A stretch of DNA of 64,000 bases, taken from Odontocerum albicorne (Eukaryota > Arthropoda > Insecta > Trichoptera > Odontoceridae). Of the stretch, positions 56,916-64,000 are shown piece by piece (position 1 is the first letter of the stretch; every line of letters begins with the position of its first letter). Made by a program: the position numbers and the translations under genes. The notes beneath the pieces were generated by a model that was given only the letters and a program-made list of their open reading frames with translations, made no database searches and had not been told where the DNA came from. The DNA lies in the NCBI GenBank assembly GCA_949825065.1, contig OX463864.1, positions 15,761,327-15,825,326 on the forward strand, written 5' to 3'.

Positions 56916-57878
56916 AGAGAGCTGATTATTCATGGTAATTGGGGACACTAGAGTCCGGATACTTGAAAAACACGATTAATCAAAATTAAGTTTTTATCGA
57001 GTCAAACATTTTAACATTTGAAATACAAGATAATTTTTTTGTCAGACAAGACGAGCACACGGACAAGCTTTCTCATTTGACAAATGCAACCAGTAAATGC
57101 CGGTATCATACCCGGTATTCTCATGTCGGTGTGGACTCGAGGAAACACCACCAGCTTACCAGCATTAGTCAATTGGTATAATGTAAACCATCGATTTTAT
57201 AACAGTTTTGGTCCTTGCTTTGTAATTTTCAAAATGCGGACACTTGCAAAATATTTGGAAAAAATTATATTACAGTATTATAAAAAATAAAAAAAAAGAT
57301 TGGTACTACAAAAGACCACTGATAATTGAGCCCCAGATAATAGACGCTCTACTGTAATTGAAAACATGATGGTGAATGTCAATAACATACTGTGACATGT
57401 ACTATTTTGGGGTAAAATAATGAGATCTTTTAGTTGGAAGACGCCAAAATGCTTGGATAAGAGCCAAAAGTATCACATTTTATGAAAATTCCACTAAAAA
57501 TAATTATTATGCTTCACTTAAATCACAACAAAATACATCGGAAATGCTCAAGGTTTAGGAGAAAACATTTAACATTGTAATAAAGACGACCAACAGTTTA
57601 TACGACCAAATAATAATTGAACTTGAGAGTATGAAGAAGAAAAAGTCTACGACCGAAGATGGTATGATATTTATACTCAATAAGTTTAAATTTTTTACAA
57701 ACCCTATAATCTATATATCTTTCTTCATAAACCAGTGATGAAGACCTTCACGGCACCAAAACAAAAAGTCTAGTCTGAATTTCTTACCTTTTAAGAGCTT
57801 TCTGATTCCCTGAAAGAAATCATCTCATGGCAAAAAGCTCGCCAGATTGTCTATATGCAGAGAAACATTGTATTGTAT
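56916..57878. other. AT-rich stretch, nothing recognised
   Basis: Short ORFs only; the one at 57084-57290 has no visible domain. Confidence 0.45.
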
Positions 57879-57879
57879 T

Positions 57880-58066
57880 GCTGTATTCAGCATAACCTGG
57901 CAGGCTTATTGGCAATCTCTTCCAACCAACCAGAAAGATGTTAAAGATACCTTAAGTGAAAACCAGACTGGAATCCTTTTTTAAAAAATGGATTCCAGCG
58001 AGATATGAACCCGCAAACTCCAAAGGGTTGGGAGACAGGCGTCTTAGGCCACAGAGAACGTCGTAT
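57880..58066 (-). mobile_element. SINE family 1 copy
   Basis: Minus strand: CTGTGGCCTAAGACGCCTGT, AACCCTTTGGAGTTTGCGGG, body GTTTTCACTTAAGGTATC and tail TTGGTTGGAAGAGATTGCCA. The head is slightly shortened between A box and anticodon region. Confidence 0.78.
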
Positions 58067-58254
58067 AATACAATTCAAAATATTGAGCTAAATTCCCAGT
58101 TTTAAAATTGATACATCCATCACGCCGTGTAACTTTTGGATAAGCAGAGAGGACAGATCTACAAAACATTTCATCTACGCAAACAGCTTTTTTCTTATAT
58201 TGTCTTTTAAATTTTCACAAATATTTAACTTATTGATTAAAAACTAACAGTTTA

Positions 58255-58335
58255 TGTCTTTATGCCATTTATTACGCTTTCTTTATGGCATTTATTATGC
58301 TTTCTTTATGACATTTATTACGCTTTCTTTATGGT
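58255..58335. repeat. 23-bp tandem repeat, about 3.5 copies
   Basis: Unit CATTTATTACGCTTTCTTTA plus TGG, with C/T changes. Confidence 0.8.
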
Positions 58336-58503
58336 CATTAGGATGATATGTAAATTGTGAGTCATTCATATTTTTTTAGCATAAAAAGTTTTCAATCAAT
58401 ATAGGTTTTTCCTGATCTACATAAATACATCTCAAAATATAATAATTTTACATATAACTAAGGCGAGATTCAAACCCAAGACTTCATCTTTCCAGGAAAC
58501 TAG

Positions 58504-58890
58504 ACTTATCAGAAGAATCTAAATGAATCAGAGGAGCCCACAGCCACAGTGACTCACGGTGTTTGGACAGAAGTTCGGAAAAAAAGAACTGTAATTCGTG
58601 GCACATTGCACAGTGAAATGAACACCAATAAATTTGTTTTTTACCATTGCTATCCTCTTCATCGTGAAACGACTGAAGAGGATTTAGAAATATACTTAAA
58701 AAAATTGGATGCTACCGGCTCATTCAAAGTGTCGAAATTGAAATCCCGCGGTGACTACTCGTCATTCAAGATCGGAATAGAGGTAAGCAAGACCGAATCA
58801 ATTTTGTCTCCAAGTAATTGGCCCCGTAAAACCTTTTTGAAAAAATGGATAACCAATTTGGAGGCTCCTAAACTACCGAGCCATTACTGA
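58504..58890 (+). pseudogene. LINE ORF1, C-terminal part (5' truncated)
   Basis: This frame is open from just after a TAG at 58501 and has no ATG near its start (the first Met is in HSEMNTNK), so the element is probably truncated inside ORF1. The peptide contains FVFYHCYPLHRETTEEDLE, a Leu-Lys-rich stretch, SRGDYSSFKI and a final LSPSNWPRKTF. This layout is common in the C-terminal RNA-binding part of ORF1 proteins of Jockey/CR1-type LINEs. It ends at TGA 58888-58890 in the same frame as ORF2. Confidence 0.6.
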
Positions 58891-61785
58891 CAGAATGGGA
58901 AAGAGAAGCGGAATACTTCCTCTCTCACAATACTTAATGCGTACTATCAGAATGTGCGCGGCTTGAAGACGAAGACAATAAATTTTTTCAACAATGTTGC
59001 TGCTTCCAATCACTCTCTGATTGCACTTACCGAGACGTGGTTGGACGCCTCTGTCTATAGCCGTGAGCTTTTTGATGGTAATTATTTAGTATTCCGACGC
59101 GATCGCTCGACCGCTGATGGAGTCTCCGCACACCGTGGTGGCGGCGTGTTACTTGGATTGAGAAACTCTGATTCGGTTCTTGCTGAACGAGTGTCATTCC
59201 TAGAAACGAGTAATGAAGATCTCTGGGTTAAAATCACGGTAAATAGTTTTTTAGTAATATTTGTATGCGTTGTTTACTTCCCACCGAATACAACCGAGGA
59301 GAAATACTCGCTCTTCTGTACCAACATTTTAGCTCATGTAAATTACATACGAGATAGAAAAGTAGTAATTCTAGGCGATTTTAACTTAAATAGCGCGATA
59401 GGGGCACGGGGGGTTCATAACGAATTTTTGTGTGTTTCAACTGCCTACAGCTTGATACAATTTAATAATATCAATAATTTTAACGGCAGGCTTCTAGATT
59501 TAATATATTCAAATATTAGCACCAAGGTGCAACACGCCCCTTTTCATCTCGTACCAGAAGATCTTCATCACCCGGCACTAGAATTCGATCTCACAGTCTT
59601 CTTGATCAAGGATAAAATAAATGCGTCTCCAAAAAAATTTGAGAATCCAGTGTTTAAAAAATGGCGATTTGACAAAGGAGATTTCCATTCCTTATATCTG
59701 AAGACAAGGGATATTAACTGGGATCCCTTATATTCAATTTTAGACGTGAACGAGGCGGTAGCATATTTGTATGAACATGTTTATTGCGTATTTGATGAGT
59801 GCTTTCCCGTAAAACCAAAAGAGCTACGTAAGTGGCAATACCCGAGGTGGTTCACAAGTGAAATTGTTGGGAATATTAGACTTAAAGATTCTCTTCACAA
59901 AAAATGGAAACACTCTTGTCGTCTGAGTGACTACGATGCGTTCAAAAGTGCTCGCGCTCAGCTCAAACATAACATTCGCACGGCCTATAAAGACTTCATA
60001 AGGAACTTAGAATGTCGAATGGTACGTGAACCAAAACTATTTTGGAATCATATTAAATCCATGCGTAACGATTCTCCAGTGCTTAATGTTATGAATTGGG
60101 ATGGGAATCAAATAACTGGTCCCGAAATATCTTCTGCATTCGCAAATTATTTTTCAACAGTTTATTGTAGGGACTCCGAGGCATTTGTTTTTGATGAACA
60201 CCATACTTCCTCGGGATTTAAGCTAAGCATCACTACATTTGATATACTCAAACAAATAAAGTTGATGAAAAACACGAAAGCAGTCGGGCCGGACGGAGTA
60301 CCTACATTTTTTCTTAAGGGCTGTAGTGAATTGCTTTCTGCACCTCTTGCTTACATATTTAATCTTGTCTTCCGAGTCCATACTTTTCCAAGTGAATGGA
60401 AAAAGACTAGAGTTATTCCCATATTTAAAAATGGTTCTAAGGACGATATAACCAACTACAGACCTATCGCCATACTTTCTTCAATAGCTAAGCTCCTAGA
60501 AATGTTTATGGATCGCACACTAAGGTCGTTAGTGGACCCATACATAATTGATGAGCAGCATGGCTTCAGAAGAGGCAGATCTACTGAATCCAATCTGATG
60601 GTCTTCACCGACTATGTTTCAAGGGCTGTAGATAGTGGCAATCAGATTGATTGTTCGTATCATGACTTTGCAAAAGCTTTTGATCGCGTCAATCACAAAA
60701 AAATATTAGAAAAAATGAGTGAACTTGGGATCCCAGGTAACTTACTAAGGCTACTGTCAGATTATCTTACAGATAGAAAACAATTTGTTTCACATGGAAT
60801 CTACAACTCCGATTACTTCACTGCCTACTCAGGTGTTCCGCAGGGGTCTAATCTTGGACCTACCTTATTTCTTATTTTTATTAATGATATAGGTAGAGTT
60901 ATAAAAAAATCCACGTTTCTTCTATTTGCTGATGACCTCAAAATCTTTCAAAAAATTCGTTCTTATGCCGACTGCTTAGACCTACAGGCAGATCTCAACA
61001 ACGTTTGTGAGTGGAGCCACAATAATAAATTATATTTCAACGCATCAAAGTGCAAAATTATGTCGTATCATCGCTCACACGTCTTGAAATTCCATAGATA
61101 TACACTAGAATCTATACCTATTCCCCGCACAGATAATATTAAAGATCTGGGTGTCTTGTTCCACAGCAATCTCGCGTTTGGTCCTCACATAGAAGTTATG
61201 TGCAACTCAGCTTATAAAACTCTAGGATTTGTTATGAGAATCTCTAAGTCGTTTGAAAACCAATTGGTGCTCAAAACGTTGTTTAATTCATTGATCCGTA
61301 GCAAACTAGAAAGCAATGCTTGCATTTGGAGCCCGGTGGGGGCGCAGAACTCGCTCATGGTGGAGAAAGTACAAAAAAAATATCTACGATATCTCTACAT
61401 GAGTGAGTTTGGTGTCTATCCGTGGCTATATCCTACGCAGTTTCTGCTGGGCATGCTCGGGTATAACTCCTTGAGCGTAAGAAGAGATCTGCGTCTCTTG
61501 GTATACGTTGTCAAACTCGTTCGAGGAGTTGTGAGCTGTCCAGCATTACTACAAAGATTAGCGTTAAATGTTCCTAACAATTACACTAGACTGCGCCGGC
61601 AGGAACTGTTCTCAATAACATACGCAAGAACGGGTCTTCCAGCCGCTATGCCTGTTGGAAGGGCCTTAACTCTTCTTAACGGGACTGCTTCGGATATTGA
61701 CATATTTCATATCACATTACCAAAAGCAAAAGTAAATTTTCTTCTTAGATTAAGCGCGTTAGAAAGCACTCATCAACATACTTAA
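58891..61785 (+). CDS. Non-LTR retrotransposon ORF2: endonuclease plus reverse transcriptase
   Basis: Open for over 940 codons. Residues are counted from the GTG at 58954. An AP-like endonuclease comes first: LTETWL about 25-30, GDFNLN 141-146 and an HH pair near 205. The reverse transcriptase follows: GPDGVP 445-450, NYRPIAILS 501-509, GFRRGRST 537-544, DFAKAFD 571-577 with the first catalytic Asp, GVPQGS 628-633 and FADD 658-661. No RNase H is seen, which fits Jockey/CR1-type elements. The frame is undamaged, so the copy is probably young. No in-frame ATG occurs until 60019 (residue 356), after the endonuclease, and ORF1 ends in the same frame at TGA 58888. How ORF2 would be translated is therefore unclear. 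Confidence 0.9.
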   Translation, partial: QNGKEKRNTSSLTILNAYYQNVRGLKTKTINFFNNVAASNHSLIALTETWLDASVYSRELFDGNYLVFRRDRSTADGVSAHRGGGVLLGLRNSDSVLAERVSFLETSNEDLWVKITVNSFLVIFVCVVYFPPNTTEEKYSLFCTNILAHVNYIRDRKVVILGDFNLNSAIGARGVHNEFLCVSTAYSLIQFNNINNFNGRLLDLIYSNISTKVQHAPFHLVPEDLHHPALEFDLTVFLIKDKINASPKKFENPVFKKWRFDKGDFHSLYLKTRDINWDPLYSILDVNEAVAYLYEHVYCVFDECFPVKPKELRKWQYPRWFTSEIVGNIRLKDSLHKKWKHSCRLSDYDAFKSARAQLKHNIRTAYKDFIRNLECRMVREPKLFWNHIKSMRNDSPVLNVMNWDGNQITGPEISSAFANYFSTVYCRDSEAFVFDEHHTSSGFKLSITTFDILKQIKLMKNTKAVGPDGVPTFFLKGCSELLSAPLAYIFNLVFRVHTFPSEWKKTRVIPIFKNGSKDDITNYRPIAILSSIAKLLEMFMDRTLRSLVDPYIIDEQHGFRRGRSTESNLMVFTDYVSRAVDSGNQIDCSYHDFAKAFDRVNHKKILEKMSELGIPGNLLRLLSDYLTDRKQFVSHGIYNSDYFTAYSGVPQGSNLGPTLFLIFINDIGRVIKKSTFLLFADDLKIFQKIRSYADCLDLQADLNNVCEWSHNNKLYFNASKCKIMSYHRSHVLKFHRYTLESIPIPRTDNIKDLGVLFHSNLAFGPHIEVMCNSAYKTLGFVMRISKSFENQLVLKTLFNSLIRSKLESNACIWSPVGAQNSLMVEKVQKKYLRYLYMSEFGVYPWLYPTQFLLGMLGYNSLSVRRDLRLLVYVVKLVRGVVSCPALLQRLALNVPNNYTRLRRQELFSITYARTGLPAAMPVGRALTLLNGTASDIDIFHITLPKAKVNFLLRLSALESTHQHT

Positions 61786-61957
61786 GTGACTGAATATATA
61801 TGTAACATACGTTTGTTCGTAAATACTCGTTTGTATACATATGCATTATTTTTTACTTTATATAATTTAAAAAAAAAAAAAATTTCCCTGTAATTTTTCT
61901 TCTTTTTCAATGTCTTGTATTTTTCAATGTAATTGGGCTAAGCCTGTTTTGAAAAAA

Positions 61958-62013
<56 letters not shown>
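61786..62013 (+). mobile_element. 3' UTR and AATA-repeat tail of the 58.5-62 kb LINE
   Basis: About 180 bases of AT-rich 3' UTR follow the ORF2 stop and end in GGGCTAAGCCTG and an AAATA/AATA tandem tail of about 48 bases (61965-62013). A short tandem tail is the expected 3' end of a LINE insertion. No clear target-site duplication was found, as expected for an uncertain 5' end. Confidence 0.75.
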
Positions 62014-62017
<4 letters not shown>

Positions 62018-62928
62018 TGAGCCAATGTGATTATTATCAAATCTTTTAAGTTCAAACATTATAACCCAAGTTATATCTGTATTTAAAAAAAAACAAATTC
62101 TACATCAGTGCAGACTCAATGTGTTGTATATTTGGTTACACTTAACGAGTGCACCAAATCAAATTGACCGTGGACATGTATGACCTTAGAGGACAAATGA
62201 TGATTTTTTTTCATTACTGTATTCAGTGATTGAAAAAAACATCAATGGTCTGGTAAATAGCGTGCATTTTATTAGCCCTGCTTTTGACTCACTTTCAGAC
62301 ATGATTTCATTATACTTAGTGTATTACCAAACATCCACATATGCCAGATCAGTTGATTAAAAGGGTGCAACTATAAAATTTCTAGATCGCTAAATAACAG
62401 AGATGACATCTTGGAGTACTCCATCGTCGAAATACTCTTCTGGACTATGTTCAAGGAGACTTTCTATGAGAATATTAAACAGTAAACATTCTCCTAATTT
62501 CTATTCGGAGTCTTTTAAGAGATTTCTAAGAAACAATTTAGTGTATATGATAAGAAGATCGAAATAAACTTTAAATAATTGATTTATTTAAATGTAATTT
62601 TAAAAAACCACATGTCAATTGTGACCGTTTGAAATAAATGCAGTAATAAAATATCTTGCAACATAATTTTGACAACCCTATTTCAACACTTTCATGTGTA
62701 TCTCGGTTATTTTCTTCAGAAAAATGTTATTGTTCCGTGTTTTTCAAGCTGATTTCATTTCACTGTGTTCATTCATTTAGCCATACAATCAAACGCTCTG
62801 TTATTCACATATATGTTAGCATACGTGTCAGTAATTATTGTACTAAACACTATAGTTTCTGGGGGTAAAAATATTCACACACGACAACAAACCAGACAGA
62901 GATTCTATTATATGTTTTTTTTTTTAAA
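62014..62928. other. AT-rich stretch after the LINE, nothing recognised
   Basis: Small overlapping ORFs at 62656-63025 lack domains. No repeats seen. Confidence 0.45.
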
Positions 62929-62929
62929 T

Positions 62930-63072
62930 GAAACTCAAACCCCCGGATGGAAGGACCTTACCAAAACGCCTTACCAAGGCCAGAGATCAACATGCTGTTT
63001 TTACATCAAAATCTTGAACTTTTAACACATACAATACAACTTGGCGGGTTTATTGCCTTGCAGCAATAACTC
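62930..63072 (-). mobile_element. SINE family 1 remnants
   Basis: A head-like stretch with CTGGCCTTGGTAAGGCG (minus strand, near 62985) and a tail-like stretch (GGCAATAAACCCGCCAAGTT, minus strand near 63050) are both present, but their order shows they are separate or rearranged copies. Confidence 0.45.
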
Positions 63073-63680
63073 ATCTAGGGGCACAAAAACTTTCTGTCCT
63101 TCGAATCTCAAGACTGACCTTGTGCTACTCAGCAGGCGAAAACACCTGCCCTGTTTGAAGTAGATCGAATCCTAAACGAGGCATGCCGTCTGATCACGAT
63201 TGCATTAGACCAGCCACACTAAATAAGATGCACATCCTCACCAGGATTGCTCCTCCAAAAATGGAAGCAGTGCCGAGAGATCCAACCAATTGAAAGAGCC
63301 GAGACACCCTTTGCATAAACACCAGCCTAAGCCCCTAGGTTGAAATCCAGGCACTGTTTCAATAAGGCCACTAAGCCTCCAAACAATCACCTACTCTTGC
63401 TAGGATGAACGAATCGAGAGGAACATCGGGTCCAGGCGGATGGATTTTGCCAGTAGAAGAATTGTCACATGGCTCTGAACTACCCTTAAGAACCTGGAAA
63501 CTTCTTAACAGACTCTGTACAGGAGTTGAGAGAACTTAGGACAATATGGGGAATGTAACATGATGGATCAACTCTGTGAAGAGTACAAGACGGATGTGCC
63601 CAAGGAGCCTAATGCCATGTCTTGCACCAAGACATGATTCGTAGCCAGTGCTGTCAAGGTAGCAGAATTCTGGGCAAAAG
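63065..63680 (+). pseudogene. LINE C-terminal remnant at the window end
   Basis: Shifting frames give LNEACRL-like DRILNEACRLIT, MHILTRIAPPKMEAV, GWILPVEELSHGS, TWKLLNRLCTGVER and VASAVKVAEFWAKAQ. This is the usual order of a LINE ORF2 C-terminus (LNEACR.ITG, IAPP, LNRLRTGVGR, then a final helix). Many frameshifts. Confidence 0.65.
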
Positions 63681-63916
63681 CACAATAGTGTAGTTCCTTT
63701 GACACGAAAGATGTCAACGCTTGTGAGTCCAATATACTGATCTATCCATATATGCTTTTGCTATACTAAAATATCTATGGCACCGTTCTATGTATTTTGC
63801 ACATGTGATTTTTCTTATTAGTGTAAGTTTATAAACTCATTTCAATGTAGATTATTTTTTCGTAAAAAAACCTGCGAGTCTTTTAATATTTACTTATTAA
63901 ACATGGTTGGAGTAAA

Positions 63917-64000
63917 AAGACCTTCAGTAAAAACCAGACTAGAACAATTGAAAAAAAAAACAATACAAACACTATGGGTTGGAAGGCGTATTGTCAAAAG
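63917..64000 (-). mobile_element. SINE 1 copy cut by window end
   Basis: CTTCAGTAAAAACCAGACTA and TGGGTTGGAAGGCGTATTG fit the body and part of the head in minus orientation; the rest lies outside the window. Confidence 0.45.

Overview
The window is nuclear DNA of an animal, almost certainly an insect. It is AT-rich and gene-poor. It carries several mariner/Tc1 transposons, non-LTR retrotransposon (LINE) fragments, tRNA-derived SINEs, a Penelope-like fragment and many minisatellites. There are no operons, prokaryotic genes or rRNA genes. A hemipteran host is a guess only.

The one likely host gene lies on the minus strand between 48651 and 38999. It was found by splice logic because its exons are too short to stand out as ORFs. 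Five small GC-rich exons (48651-48537, 41655-41547, 40729-40607, 40143-40015, 39117-38999) have GT-AG borders and compatible phases. Together they give 173 codons from a strong-context ATG, rich in Gln, Tyr, Gly and Pro, and the frame continues past a last splice donor. I do not recognise the family; a nuclear or transcriptional regulator is a composition-based guess. Its introns are packed with mobile DNA and a 59-bp satellite.

Layout: 1-10 kb, 3' UTR-type repeats, a 63-bp array, an ITm derivative, LINE tails, a foldback MITE, and 40-bp and 91-bp arrays. 10-17.5 kb, a dead mariner-like element, degenerate repeats, and 38-, 42- and 21-bp arrays set in LINE sequence. 17.6-18.9 kb, a nearly complete mariner. 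19-34 kb, quiet AT-rich DNA with SINEs, small arrays, a broken Tc1-like element and perfect hairpins. 34.8-36.06 kb, a TA run, a 1-kb CGTATA array and a 200-N assembly gap. 36-38.2 kb, two mariner relics. 39-48.7 kb, the host gene. 49.7-50.3 kb, a Penelope-like GIY-YIG fragment with a hammerhead-like tail. 53.5-54.5 kb, a LINE split by a hAT element. 58.5-62.0 kb, a LINE with an intact 943-codon endonuclease/reverse transcriptase frame. 63-64 kb, another LINE relic.

Main themes: the hidden host gene; minisatellites that appear to have grown inside LINE copies; a SINE sharing its 3' tail with a local LINE, suggesting a SINE-LINE partnership; and a LINE ORF2 in frame with ORF1 across a single TGA and lacking an early AUG. 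Family assignments rest on motifs read by eye; no database search was run.
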